The translations under genes were made by a program, and so were the position numbers. A stretch of 64,000 nt of DNA from Sciscionella sediminilitoris. Its GTDB lineage: Bacteria > Actinomycetota > Actinomycetes > Mycobacteriales > Pseudonocardiaceae. Shown here piece after piece: positions 16,771-25,366 of the stretch (within the stretch, counting starts at the first letter, position 1; every line of letters starts with the position of its first letter). Location: positions 1 to 64,000 of the forward strand of contig NZ_JALM01000003.1 in the NCBI RefSeq assembly GCF_000737195.2, read 5' to 3'. The notes beneath the pieces are model-generated. The model was given only the letters and a program-made list of their open reading frames with translations, was not told the origin of the DNA and did not search any database.

Positions 16771-17895
16771 TCAACCAAACCGCTTCGGGTCCACAAAGGA
16801 CAGATCGGTGAACGAGGGCTCTCCGGTCACCGTGTCCGCGAGCGCCTCGCCGAGCGCGGTGGCGTGTTTGAAGGCGTGCCCGCTGCCCCCGCCGCCGAGC
16901 ACCACACGATCCCCGATGCGCCCGAGCACGAACTGCTCGTCCGGGGTCTTGGTGTACATGCAGATGGTCACCCTGCTCGGTTCCGGATCCAGGCCCTCGA
17001 TCCCGCGCCGCACCAGCGAACCGATCAGTTCCCGGTCCTCCGGCCGCACCCGCCGGTCCAGCGCGTCCGGATCGGCGGGCGGATACGCCGGGTTGTCCGC
17101 GGGCCCGCATTTCGGGTCACCGCCGTCCATCCCGCCGTGCCCCCACATCCGCGGCCCGTCGTCGAACTGGCGGATGAAGGTGGGGAACCGGTCCACCGCG
17201 AAGGCTTCGGGATCCGCGCGCGGGGTGAACCAGGTCTGCGGGGTGCGGAACGGTTCGAGCGGGATTCCGGGCGCGAAGGCGCGCAACCAGGCCCCCGTGG
17301 TCAGCACCACCTGTTCCACCCGGTAATCCCGGTCCGTCGTGCGCACCAGCACCCCGTCCTCGTCCGGGGTCACCTCGCGCACCCGGCTGCCGAACACGGT
17401 CTGCGCCCCGGCCCGTTCCGCCGCCTGGCAGGCCGCGGTCACCCCGCGCTCCGGACGCACCACACCGGCATTCTCGTCGCGCAGTGCGATGTGCCCCGGT
17501 GCGATCGGCCGGTGCTGCGGGAACTCGGTGGCCAGGTCGACCTCGGCCAGCCGTTCCCCGTTCACCTCCGCCGCCTGCCTGGTCGCGGTCACCAGCGGCG
17601 AGTCCGGCGCCCCGATGGTCAGTCCCCCGGTGAGCTCGAGCAGGTGGGTCCCGGTGCGTTCCTCGAGTTCGCGCCACAGTTCCGCGGCCCGCCGCGCGAG
17701 TGGGACCAGGCCCGGATGTTCCAGGCACACCGTGCGGAACAGCCGCGTGTCCCCGTGCGAGGAACCCCGGTCGTGCCCGGCGGCGAACTGTTCGATCCCG
17801 ATCGCCTCCACACCCCGTTCGGCGAGCCGCCACAAGGCGTTCGAGCCCATCGCCCCGAGCCCGATCACCGCGACCCGCGCGTCCGTGCCACCCAT
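16771..17895 (-). CDS. Monomeric sarcosine oxidase / N-methyltryptophan oxidase-type flavoenzyme
   Basis: A 374-residue DAO-fold oxidase. The Rossmann motif VIGLGAMGS is at 9-17. The sequence ICMYTKTPDEQFVLG holds Cys312 at the position that covalently binds FAD in monomeric sarcosine oxidase, and GGSGHAFK follows. It would oxidise a secondary N-methyl amino acid, yielding formaldehyde and hydrogen peroxide. ATG 17895 is preceded by AAAGGAG; the open frame continues to 18099 without another ribosome site. Divergent from a MarR gene, so probably under its control; co-transcribed with the acyl-CoA ligase. Confidence 0.82.
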   Translation of the reverse strand: MGGTDARVAVIGLGAMGSNALWRLAERGVEAIGIEQFAAGHDRGSSHGDTRLFRTVCLEHPGLVPLARRAAELWRELEERTGTHLLELTGGLTIGAPDSPLVTATRQAAEVNGERLAEVDLATEFPQHRPIAPGHIALRDENAGVVRPERGVTAACQAAERAGAQTVFGSRVREVTPDEDGVLVRTTDRDYRVEQVVLTTGAWLRAFAPGIPLEPFRTPQTWFTPRADPEAFAVDRFPTFIRQFDDGPRMWGHGGMDGGDPKCGPADNPAYPPADPDALDRRVRPEDRELIGSLVRRGIEGLDPEPSRVTICMYTKTPDEQFVLGRIGDRVVLGGGGSGHAFKHATALGEALADTVTGEPSFTDLSFVDPKRFG

Positions 17896-18106
17896 GCGTT
17901 CTCCTTTCGCCAGCGCCGCGTATGAGTCTGCCACGGTTGAGAGCACATCTGAGAGCTCCATGTCCTGCTGCGCGGGGGCCATATCGGCGCCTCGCGGCGT
18001 TGTCGCCTTGCCGATCCCGGGGCGGGTGCCCAGCAGGACACCGGCGATCTGGCTCCCGCTCGCGAGGGACGAGAGCTCCCGAGACGCACTCTGAGACACA
18101 AATTAC

Positions 18107-18141
18107 TTAGCCACACTAATAAAAAATGTTAGACTGGCTAA
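18107..18141. promoter_or_regulatory. Twin MarR operators TTAG-N5-CTAA
   Basis: TTAGCCACACTAA (18107-18119) and TTAGACTGGCTAA (18129-18141) are two 13-bp dyads whose centres are 22 bp apart, about two helical turns. Together they form a larger inverted repeat (ACTTAGCCA and TGGCTAAGT arms). They abut the GTG of the MarR gene in a markedly AT-rich island and face the divergent oxidase operon. Dyads of this shape are typical MarR-family sites. Confidence 0.75.
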
Positions 18142-18597
18142 GTGAATGATCCGATCACCGATCTCGCGGCAGCGCTGCGGCCGCTGGTGTTCCGGCTGTA
18201 CTACGTCGCCCGGCGCCAGACCCCGCAGCATCAGCTGACCCTGACCCAGGGTTCGATCGTGCGCGCCCTCGTGGAGGGCGGACCGGCGCGGATGAGCGCG
18301 CTCGCCGAGGCCGAGGGGGTTCAGCTGCCCTCGATGACGAACGTGATCGGCCGCCTGGAACGGATGGGAATCGTGCGCCGGGTCCCGGATCCCGCGGACC
18401 GCAGGGCGACCAGGGTCGAGCTCACCGAGACCGGGCGGCGGTTCTACGACGAGGTCGTGGCGGCCAGGGAGGAGTTCATCCGCGACCGGCTCACCGGGCT
18501 CAGCACGGCGGACCGGACGGCGATCGCGGCCGCGATCCCCGCATTCGAGCGCTTGCTCGACCAGGAAGCACCTGCCGATTCAGGAAGGAACGACTGA
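18142..18597 (+). CDS. MarR-family transcriptional regulator
   Basis: A 151-residue winged-helix regulator: recognition region MSALAEAEGVQLPSMTNVIGRLERMGIV (about 51-78) and wing RVPDPADRRATRVELTETG. The GTG start overlaps the second operator, and there is no Shine-Dalgarno sequence, suggesting a leaderless message and autorepression. It is followed 6 bases later by an MFS exporter, a classic MarR-efflux pair. The ligand is unknown. Confidence 0.87.
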   Translation: MNDPITDLAAALRPLVFRLYYVARRQTPQHQLTLTQGSIVRALVEGGPARMSALAEAEGVQLPSMTNVIGRLERMGIVRRVPDPADRRATRVELTETGRRFYDEVVAAREEFIRDRLTGLSTADRTAIAAAIPAFERLLDQEAPADSGRND

Positions 18598-18603
18598 TAG
18601 CCG

Positions 18604-19818
18604 ATGAGCACCGAAGCGCATCCGCGCCTGCTCGACGCGTTGAAAGGACAACCGAAACAAGTCTGGATCACCGCATTCGCCGCGGTGATCGCATTCATGG
18701 GGATCGGCCTCGTCGACCCGATCCTGCTCTCCATCGCCAAGGGGCTGAACGCGAGCCCCTCCCAGGTCACCCTGCTGTTCGCCTCGTATCTGGGGGTTCA
18801 GGTGGTCGCGATGCTGGTGACCGGGGCGTGCAGTGCCCGGTTCGGCGCCAAGCGCACCGTGGTCACCGGGCTGGCGCTGATCGTGATCGCCACGGCGGTG
18901 TGCGCGCTGGCCGGCGATATCGGCCAGCTGATCGCGCTGCGCGGATTGTGGGGTCTGGGCAACGCCTTCTTCATCGCCACTGCGCTCTCGGTGATCGTCG
19001 GCGCGGCCACCGGCGGGCAGAAGGGCGCGATCCTGCTCTACGAGGCCGCGCTCGGGGTCGGGCTCGCGATCGGGCCACTGCTCGGCGCGCTGCTCGGTTC
19101 GATCTCCTGGCGCGGGCCGTTCCTGGGCACCGCGGTGCTGATGGCGGTCGGTCTCGTGCTGTGCGTGGTGTTCCTGGCCAAGGACAACCACCTGCAACGG
19201 GAACGCATCCGCATCTCCGATCCGCTGCGCGCGCTGCGCCACGGCGGCCTGCTGCGCACCTCGATCGGTTCGGCGCTGTACACCTTCGCGTTCTTCACGG
19301 TGCTCGCCTGGACTCCGTTCGTGCTCGGGTTCTCCGCCATCGAGGTGGGGCTGGTGTTCTTCGGCTGGGGCCTCGCGGTCGCGGTGGCCGGGGTGTTCCT
19401 GGCGCCGAAGCTCGCGGGCAAGCTCGGGGAACGGCACGCCACCGCGCTCTCCGTGCTCGCCTACGCCGTGCTGATGGCCGTGCTGATCGTGCCGAGCAAA
19501 CCGCTGGTCGTGGTGCTGGTGATCGTCTCCGGTCTGGTCTCGGGCCTGCTGAACACCCTGTTCACCGGGACCGCGATGAGCGTGAGCCCGGCCCCGCGCC
19601 CGGTCGCGAGCGGTGGCTACAACTTCTGCCGCTGGCTCGGTGGCGCCGCGGCCGCGATCCTGGTCAGCCACATCGCGGAGTGGACCGGTTTCCCGCACGC
19701 GCCGTTCCTGGTCGCCGCGGTCTGCTGTGTGATCGCCGGGCTGTTGCTGCTGGGCAGGGGCAAGGATCAGCGCACGGTGCCCGAGGAGGCCGCGCTGGTC
19801 GGCGCCGAGGAACTGTGA
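18604..19818 (+). CDS. MFS efflux transporter
   Basis: A 404-residue membrane protein with about 12 hydrophobic segments; motif A-like ARFGAKRTV follows the second segment, and ALGVGLAIGPLLGALLG resembles the antiporter motif C of drug-efflux MFS pumps. It is co-transcribed with the MarR gene, suggesting export of a toxic compound sensed by MarR. Its 3' end overlaps the convergent PAP2 gene by 52 bases. The substrate is unknown. Confidence 0.82.
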   Translation: MSTEAHPRLLDALKGQPKQVWITAFAAVIAFMGIGLVDPILLSIAKGLNASPSQVTLLFASYLGVQVVAMLVTGACSARFGAKRTVVTGLALIVIATAVCALAGDIGQLIALRGLWGLGNAFFIATALSVIVGAATGGQKGAILLYEAALGVGLAIGPLLGALLGSISWRGPFLGTAVLMAVGLVLCVVFLAKDNHLQRERIRISDPLRALRHGGLLRTSIGSALYTFAFFTVLAWTPFVLGFSAIEVGLVFFGWGLAVAVAGVFLAPKLAGKLGERHATALSVLAYAVLMAVLIVPSKPLVVVLVIVSGLVSGLLNTLFTGTAMSVSPAPRPVASGGYNFCRWLGGAAAAILVSHIAEWTGFPHAPFLVAAVCCVIAGLLLLGRGKDQRTVPEEAALVGAEEL

Positions 19819-20708
19819 GGATCCGGCCGCTCGGTCTGCAGCCTGCGCCAGCTGGCCAGGAAGACCAGGGCGGCCAGGATCGAACCCGCCGCGGCCAGCG
19901 AACCCGCACCCAGGTACACCGTCCAGGTGTTGGTGCGCACGGTCTCGGCGAATCCTTCCGTCCCGATCGGCACCAGCCACAGGACCAGGCCCAGCGCCAG
20001 CGAGGCCGCGGCGACCCCGCCGAAGAAGACCGCGATCAGCACTCGCGGGATCTTCCGCGGACCTTCGTAGGCGCTGACCAGGCCACGTCGGGCCAGCCAC
20101 ACCGAGGCGAAGCAGGCGATGGCCAGCGAGACCGCGTCGGCGGCGAGGGTGTCGGAGAGCCGGTGCCATTTCGCGGTGATCGTGTAGGCCCCGATCCAGA
20201 CCGCCCAGCTCAGTACGAAGAACATGGCCACCCCGCGCCAGCGGTGCGGCAGCACGATCAGCACGGCGAACAGCACGGTCATCGCGATGGTGGTGTGCCC
20301 GCTCGGCAGGCTGTTGCCCTGGTAGGCATCGGAGACCGGGACCAGCTCCGGGCGCGGCAGCACGAACCGTTTGAGCGCCTGGGTCACCACCTGGCCAAGC
20401 CCGATCACCCCGACGGCGGCGATGGTCAGGTCGAGCCGCCTGCGCAGCAGCCCGACGGCGGCGACCACGACTACGGCCGCGGCCAGCGAGTACACGGTGA
20501 TCCGGCCCAGCGCGGTGTCCGCCTGCCCGCTCTCGGCCGCGGCGGCCTGGTCCGCACCGCGCAGTGCGGCGTTCTCCAGGGCCTGCCCCACGGGGGTGAG
20601 CACGGCGAGCACGTAGACCGCGACGGCGACCGCGATGCTCGCCCAGGCGATGATCAACCAGCGGTGTTTGACTTCTCCCGGTACTGCTCCGGACATTTCT
20701 CCCGACAC
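19767..20708 (-). CDS. PAP2-family membrane phosphatase
   Basis: A 313-residue integral membrane protein with about 6-8 helices. Phosphatase motifs are present: KRFVLPRP (KxxxxxxRP), LPSGHT, and a third motif WHRLSD that keeps the His and Asp but has Tyr-Thr where the SR pair is usual. Actinobacterial PAP2 proteins with GWHRPSD show the same pattern. Likely a lipid or undecaprenyl phosphatase at the membrane. ATG 20708, or in-frame ATG 20693. It stands alone, upstream of nothing obvious. Confidence 0.8.
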   Translation of the reverse strand: MSGEMSGAVPGEVKHRWLIIAWASIAVAVAVYVLAVLTPVGQALENAALRGADQAAAAESGQADTALGRITVYSLAAAVVVVAAVGLLRRRLDLTIAAVGVIGLGQVVTQALKRFVLPRPELVPVSDAYQGNSLPSGHTTIAMTVLFAVLIVLPHRWRGVAMFFVLSWAVWIGAYTITAKWHRLSDTLAADAVSLAIACFASVWLARRGLVSAYEGPRKIPRVLIAVFFGGVAAASLALGLVLWLVPIGTEGFAETVRTNTWTVYLGAGSLAAAGSILAALVFLASWRRLQTERPDPHSSSAPTSAASSGTVR

Positions 20709-20736
20709 GGCACGGGATTACATCACAACGCTGTGT

Positions 20737-21615
20737 TCACGGATGGGCGAGCCGGGCGCCGAGCTCGGTGAGCGCGGTGCCGAGCGGGCGCTGCACGCGC
20801 AGCACGGCGTGTTCGTCGCCGCGGGTCACACCGTTGTTCACGATCAGCACGGGCTTGCCGGATTTGGCGGCGTGCCGCACGAACCGCAGCCCGGACATGA
20901 CCGCGAGCGAGGAGCCGAGCACCAGCACCGCGCTGGCCCGGTCCACGAGCCCGAAACAATGCGCCACCCGCGGGCGCGGCACGCTCTCCCCGAAGAACAC
21001 GACATCCGGTTTGAGCACCCCGCCACAGGATTCGCAGTCCACGACGGTGAACTCGCGGACGATTTCCTCGGCCAGCTCCACATCCCCGTCCGGGTTCACC
21101 TCGCTCGCGGTCGCGGTGAAGTCCGGGTTCGCCGCGCGCAGCCGCCGGTCCAGGGCTTCCCGTTCGCTGTACCGGGAGCAGCCCAGGCAGATCACCCGAT
21201 CGAGATTTCCGTGCAGTTCCACCACATCCGGGGTGCCCGCGCTGGTGTGCAGCCCGTCCACGTTCTGGGTGATGACCCCGCCGATCCGGCCCGCGGCGCG
21301 CAGTCCGGCGACCGCGTGATGTCCCGCGTTCGGCCGGGCGCGGGCGATCGTGCGCCAGCCGAGGTGACTGCGCGCCCAGTAGCGGCGCCGCCCGGACACG
21401 CTGTGCAGGAACTCCTCGTAGGTCATCGGGGTGTGTCTGCGCAGGCTGCCGGTCTCGCCGCGATAGTCCGGAATCCCCGATTCGGTGGAGATCCCCGCCC
21501 CGCTCAGCGCCAGTACCCCGCCGGTGCGCAGTGCCTCCTCGATCGCGTCGAGGTCCCCGGTGACCGGGCAGCCTCCGGTCTCACCGGTCCAGCTCAGCGT
21601 CGGTCGGGTGCGCAC
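20737..21615 (-). CDS. Sirtuin, NAD-dependent protein deacylase
   Basis: A 292-residue Sir2 protein. The NAD motifs GAGISTESGIPDYRG (from residue 39) and TQNVDGLH (116-123) are present, with the catalytic His135 in VELHGNL. Cys143 and Cys146 (CLGC) plus CESC later form the zinc site, followed by DVVFFGE. GTG at 21615 begins 5 bases after the SWIM gene stop; the long in-frame reading to 22635 is the opposite phase of the helicase. It would remove acyl groups from lysines, for example on acyl-CoA synthetases. Co-transcribed with the SWIM and SNF2 genes. Confidence 0.9.
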   Translation of the reverse strand: MRTRPTLSWTGETGGCPVTGDLDAIEEALRTGGVLALSGAGISTESGIPDYRGETGSLRRHTPMTYEEFLHSVSGRRRYWARSHLGWRTIARARPNAGHHAVAGLRAAGRIGGVITQNVDGLHTSAGTPDVVELHGNLDRVICLGCSRYSEREALDRRLRAANPDFTATASEVNPDGDVELAEEIVREFTVVDCESCGGVLKPDVVFFGESVPRPRVAHCFGLVDRASAVLVLGSSLAVMSGLRFVRHAAKSGKPVLIVNNGVTRGDEHAVLRVQRPLGTALTELGARLAHP

Positions 21616-21620
21616 GCTGT

Positions 21621-22151
21621 TCAGTCTAGGGTGTGCGCGGTGTAGAAACCGGCGACAGGCACCTCGGCGAGGGCGATCCAGCCGTGGTTCTCCTGGTCCG
21701 GTGCCACCCCGCGCACGGTGAGGGCGAGCCGGGGTTCCTCGTCGATTCGCCTGGTCAGCGCGTACAGCGTGGCGAGCAGGTGCACGCAACGGGGTTTGCG
21801 GCTGGCGCAGCCGCAGTGCTGTTCGCCCAGCTCGGCGAGCCCGATCCCCTGTTCGGTGAGGCGCTCGTGCAGCTCGTCCGCGAGTTCCCCCGGTGCACCG
21901 GCGGGATACTCGGCCCGCAGGCGGACGACGGTTTCGCGGTCCTCGAACGGCGGGACCTCGATCCGGACCGGGTGGCCGCGTACCTCCGCCTCGACCAGCC
22001 CCGGAGTGACCCGCGGCCCCGGCACCTCCGCGTTGCGCGCCATGTTCCGCGCCCTGGGCAGCGCGGGCTCCGGTGCGGTCAGCCGGGCCGATTCCACGGT
22101 GCGCAGCCAGGCTCGTCCCCATGGGGTGACACCGAATTCGCCCGCCATCAC
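21621..22151 (-). CDS. SWIM zinc-finger protein partnered with SNF2 helicase
   Basis: A 176-residue protein with the SWIM metal motif CxCx(n)CxH in HCGCASRKPRCVHLLA (about 111-126). SWIM proteins commonly sit next to bacterial SNF2 ATPases and are thought to help bind nucleic acid or protein. The GTG at 22151 overlaps the helicase stop (GTGA); ATG at 22148 is an alternative. The C-terminal half (LALTVRGVAP to the end) is unassigned. Confidence 0.8.
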   Translation of the reverse strand: MMAGEFGVTPWGRAWLRTVESARLTAPEPALPRARNMARNAEVPGPRVTPGLVEAEVRGHPVRIEVPPFEDRETVVRLRAEYPAGAPGELADELHERLTEQGIGLAELGEQHCGCASRKPRCVHLLATLYALTRRIDEEPRLALTVRGVAPDQENHGWIALAEVPVAGFYTAHTLD

Positions 22152-23998
22152 CGCACCCCCGCCGGGTCGAGGCGGAGCACCTCGTGCAGTTCCTCGTCAC
22201 CGAGTTCGGCGAGCGCGGACACCTCGGACTCCCCGGAGACCACTCCGGCCAGCGCCCGTTTGCTCTCGTGCATGCGCGCGATGTAGTCCTCGATGGTGCC
22301 CGCCGTGACCAGGGTGTGCACGGTGAGCGTGCGCCGCTGGCCGATGCGGTGCGCGCGATCGCTTGCCTGTTCCTCCACGGCGGGATTCCACCAGCGGTCG
22401 TAGTGCAGCACGTGGTTGGCGCGGCTGAGGTTGAGCCCGAAACCGGCCGCGCGCAGGGAAAGCAGCAGCACGGGTGCGGCATCCGGATCGTGCTGGAACC
22501 GTTCGACCATGCGGTCCCGCTGCGCCACCGGCAGTCCGCCGTGCAGGAACGGCACCGTGTCCAGGCCGAGCTGCCCGGCGAGATGGCGCGCCAGCAGCTC
22601 GCCCATTTCCCGGTACTGGGTGAACACCAGGGCATGCTCCCCGTCGTCGGCGATCTCGGCGAGCATTTCCGTGGCCCGGTCCAGTTTCCCGGAGCGCCCG
22701 GTCAGTTCTCCGTCCTCGGCACCGGCCTGCACGGGATGGTTGCAGATCTGTTTGAGCGTGGTGAGCAGGGCCAGCACCCGGCCGCGGCGTTCGATACCGG
22801 AACCGAAGCCGTCGCCGAAGGCGCGGTCCACCGCCCTGGTGTAGGCGCGAGCCTGTTCCCCGGTCAGGGTGCAGGCGACCGTGGCATACAGCTTCTCCGG
22901 CAGATCGGTGGCCACCTCGGATTTGGTGCGGCGCAACAGATGCGGCCCCAGCAGCCCGCGCAGCCGGTTCGTCGCGCTCGCCGAGCCACGCTGCCGGATC
23001 GGGTTCGCGAACCGTTCCCGGAAGCGGGCGCGGCTGCCGAGCAGTCCGGGATTGGTGACCGTCACGATGGACCACAGCTCCTCGAGGTGGTTCTCCACCG
23101 GGGTCCCGGTCAGCGCGATCCGGGTCCGCGCGGTGATCCGGGCGGCGGCACGGGTGGCCTGCGCGGTGGGATTCTTGATCTGCTGCGCCTCGTCGAGCAC
23201 GAGCACACCCCAGCCGATCCCGGTGAGCGCGGCCGTATCGGTACGCAGCACCGGATAACCGGTCACCACCACGGTGGACGGTTCGAGTTCACCGGAGAGT
23301 TCACGCCCCGGGCCGTGGTGTACCACGACCGGGGTGCGCGGGCTGAACTTCTCCAGCTCGCGCCGCCAGTTACCGAGCAGCGAGGTCGGGCACACCACCA
23401 GATGCGGCCCGTCCTCGCGAGTCGCGAGCAGGCAGATCGCCTGCAGCGTCTTGCCGAGCCCCATCTCGTCGGCGAGCACACCGCCTCCGGCGAGACCGGT
23501 GAGCCAGGCGAGCCCGGAGCGCTGATAGGGCCGCAACTCCGCGTGGATCCCGGCCCGGTCCAGTGCCCGCCCGAGTCCCGCGCTGGAGCGGAGCAGCCCG
23601 AGCAGCGCATCCGGGGCACGGATCGCGTCCTGTTCGGCGTCCAGCACCGCGTGCGCCGCGGCGGGCATCGCGGCCGCGAGATCGGCGAATTCCGGGTCCC
23701 CCGCATCGTCGTCCAGTAATCGCGCGGCCCGCCGCCAGGCCCGCAGCGAATCGGCGAGGCGCGCGTCCTCCGGCAGCGCCCGCAGCGCGGGGAGGGCCGC
23801 GTCCAGTTCCACCACCCGGCTCGGCACCCGGGCCGGGCCCACCCGGTCCCCGTCCGGCACGGCCAGCGCACACTCCGCCGCGCGCCCCTCGGGCAGCCCG
23901 AGCGCGCGCACCGCCTCGACCGGCTCGGCCAAGCCCCAGAACGCGAACCCGCCCTCGTCCGGCACGAAGGTGGCCTGCAGCTCACCAGGAAATTCCAT
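22148..23998 (-). CDS. SNF2-family DEAD/DEAH helicase-like ATPase
   Basis: A 616-residue SNF2 ATPase. Walker A DEMGLGKT, Walker B LVLDEAQQIKN, motif III TGTPVENHLEELWS, and in lobe 2 FTQYREMG, FLHGGLP and QASDRAHRIGQ are all seen. An N-terminal region of about 170 residues precedes lobe 1. I set the start at ATG 23998; GTG 24004 is possible. Upstream in-frame codons to 24274 cross an AT-rich, noncoding-looking stretch. A TTGACA about 100 bases upstream on the minus strand could be its -35. First gene of the SNF2-SWIM-sirtuin operon. Role: DNA translocation or remodelling, target unknown. Confidence 0.87.
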   Translation of the reverse strand: MEFPGELQATFVPDEGGFAFWGLAEPVEAVRALGLPEGRAAECALAVPDGDRVGPARVPSRVVELDAALPALRALPEDARLADSLRAWRRAARLLDDDAGDPEFADLAAAMPAAAHAVLDAEQDAIRAPDALLGLLRSSAGLGRALDRAGIHAELRPYQRSGLAWLTGLAGGGVLADEMGLGKTLQAICLLATREDGPHLVVCPTSLLGNWRRELEKFSPRTPVVVHHGPGRELSGELEPSTVVVTGYPVLRTDTAALTGIGWGVLVLDEAQQIKNPTAQATRAAARITARTRIALTGTPVENHLEELWSIVTVTNPGLLGSRARFRERFANPIRQRGSASATNRLRGLLGPHLLRRTKSEVATDLPEKLYATVACTLTGEQARAYTRAVDRAFGDGFGSGIERRGRVLALLTTLKQICNHPVQAGAEDGELTGRSGKLDRATEMLAEIADDGEHALVFTQYREMGELLARHLAGQLGLDTVPFLHGGLPVAQRDRMVERFQHDPDAAPVLLLSLRAAGFGLNLSRANHVLHYDRWWNPAVEEQASDRAHRIGQRRTLTVHTLVTAGTIEDYIARMHESKRALAGVVSGESEVSALAELGDEELHEVLRLDPAGVR

Positions 23999-24170
23999 GC
24001 TCACCCCGTTCCCGATTGCCCGAAGAAGGATATTCACGAACCGGACCGGTGGCAAATTTGACAAATCCGCGATCGACGTGTCCATGGGCGGAAAAACCGA
24101 ACTGTCAAACCAGGAAAAACCGAGCGGATTCGACAATTCCAGGACTGGATGATCATTTTTTTCAGGAAAG

Positions 24171-24197
24171 AAAACGGGGCTGGAAATCGCCCCGAAA
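24171..24197 (-). terminator. Rho-independent terminator after the flavin-fold gene
   Basis: On the minus strand CGGGGC, an 8-base loop, GCCCCG and then TTTTCTTT, 17 bases past the stop at 24211. This stem plus U-run is one of the few canonical intrinsic terminators here. Confidence 0.75.
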
Positions 24198-24210
24198 CGC
24201 ACCCTGTGAT

Positions 24211-24711
24211 CTACGTTTCCCGCGCGGCCTGGTTGACGAAGGTGATCATCCGCTCGGGTTCGATCCGCGCCCACGGCAACACGCTCATCCAGGTGTCCCA
24301 GGCCTCGCGGCCGTACACACCGATAAGGAACGCGGCCAGTTCCGGATCCGCCGCCGGGGAGACCTCCCGGGCGTTGCCGTGCACGGTGATCTGCAGCCGC
24401 TCCCCCTCGATGACCGAAGCGGAGACGGCGGGACGGGCACGGATGTGCCGGAACCGCACGGAGTCCGCGCCCGATCCGAAGTGGAACCGGCCCCGGTAGA
24501 ACAACCCGTCGACCGGGCCCACCCGGGGCTCGCCCCGGGCCGTGATGGTGGCCAGCGCCAGCACCCGCATGGTCCCCAGCTCGGCGACCACACCCGCGGC
24601 ATCGAGCCGGCGTTCCGGGCCGATGATCGACCGCAGGTGCGGGCCCGCCGCGGCGTACGAGTCGTCCAGCAAGCGCTGCAACCGGTCCAGGTCTTCGGAA
24701 GTCTCCTGCAT
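24211..24711 (-). CDS. Pyridoxamine 5'-phosphate oxidase-like (FMN-binding split barrel) protein
   Basis: A 166-residue split-barrel protein: LALATITARGEPRVGPVDGLFYRGRFHFGSG forms the first strands, and the fold continues to VHGNAREVSP. Such proteins bind FMN, F420 or heme and are often reductases; the cofactor cannot be told from sequence alone. ATG at 24711 is 4 bases after the TetR stop, so the two form an operon. The in-frame reading to 24864 lies inside TetR. Confidence 0.75.
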   Translation of the reverse strand: MQETSEDLDRLQRLLDDSYAAAGPHLRSIIGPERRLDAAGVVAELGTMRVLALATITARGEPRVGPVDGLFYRGRFHFGSGADSVRFRHIRARPAVSASVIEGERLQITVHGNAREVSPAADPELAAFLIGVYGREAWDTWMSVLPWARIEPERMITFVNQAARET

Positions 24712-24715
24712 ACCG

Positions 24716-25300
24716 TCAGCCTGCCGTACCGTAGCGCAGGCCGTCGAAGAGCAGGGCGGTGATCTGCCTGGCCTCGTCCTGCCAGCCTTCGGTGGCGCGC
24801 ATTCCGCAGATACCGCCCAGGGCGCGCAACAGCGTAGGACCGGTGACGCCGTCCCGGACGACACCGGCCGTCACACCGGCATCGAGCAGTTGCGTCAGGG
24901 CGTCGGCCATCTGCGTGCGCGCGGCCTCGAAGACCGGAGAGGCCGTGGCCATGATGCTCTCCAGCGCGACCGACATTCCCTTGCCGACGGCGGCGTGTTC
25001 CACGAGCAGCAGCAGGAAGCGCCGCAGGGCCTCCTCCGGGGAATACCGCTCCAGGAGTGCGGCGGGCGCGGCGCACAGTTCGTCGACTTCCTGGCGATAC
25101 ACCTCTTCGATGAGGGCTTCGCGGGTCTCGAAGTGCCGGTAGAGCGTTCCCACGGCCACCCCGGCGCTGCGGGCGATCTCCTCCACGTGCGAGTCGGTGT
25201 CACCGCTGAGGAACGCTTCCCGCGCCGCCGCCAGCAGTGCCTCGCGGTTCCGGCGTGCGTCGGCGCGCAGCGGACGTGCTGAGGACAACGAAACCTCCAT
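24716..25300 (-). CDS. TetR-family regulator
   Basis: A 194-residue TetR repressor with HTH EEIARSAGVAVGTLYRHF (about 40-57). ATG 25300 has no ribosome site, whereas GGAGG lies inside the reading frame 5 bases before a TTG at 25288 (LSSARPLRADARRNRE), so TTG may be the true start. The divergent SDR gene and the 13-bp dyad at 25305 suggest that it represses both directions. The ligand is unknown. Confidence 0.85.
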   Translation of the reverse strand: MEVSLSSARPLRADARRNREALLAAAREAFLSGDTDSHVEEIARSAGVAVGTLYRHFETREALIEEVYRQEVDELCAAPAALLERYSPEEALRRFLLLLVEHAAVGKGMSVALESIMATASPVFEAARTQMADALTQLLDAGVTAGVVRDGVTGPTLLRALGGICGMRATEGWQDEARQITALLFDGLRYGTAG

Positions 25301-25304
25301 AAGG

Positions 25305-25317
25305 TGAGTCCGACTCA
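25305..25317. promoter_or_regulatory. TetR operator dyad
   Basis: TGAGTCCGACTCA is a perfect 13-bp palindrome 4 bases before the TetR ATG and 50 bases before the SDR ATG. A further half-site, GGAGTCGGG, follows near 25335. Position and symmetry fit the local TetR regulator. Confidence 0.7.
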
Positions 25318-25366
25318 GGTTGTGTATCGTATCCGGAGTCGGGTTCATCTTAGGCGAGGAGATCTC

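Noticed and set aside
17896-18099. 68-residue N-terminal extension of the sarcosine-oxidase-like protein
   Set aside because: AAAGGAG stands before the ATG at 17895, and the FAD motif should begin within about 10 residues of the N-terminus. The extension spans the presumed promoter.
24002-24170. Possible N-terminal extension of the SNF2 ATPase or a small gene
   Set aside because: AT-rich with promoter-like TTGACA, no ribosome site and no domain; treated as a promoter region.
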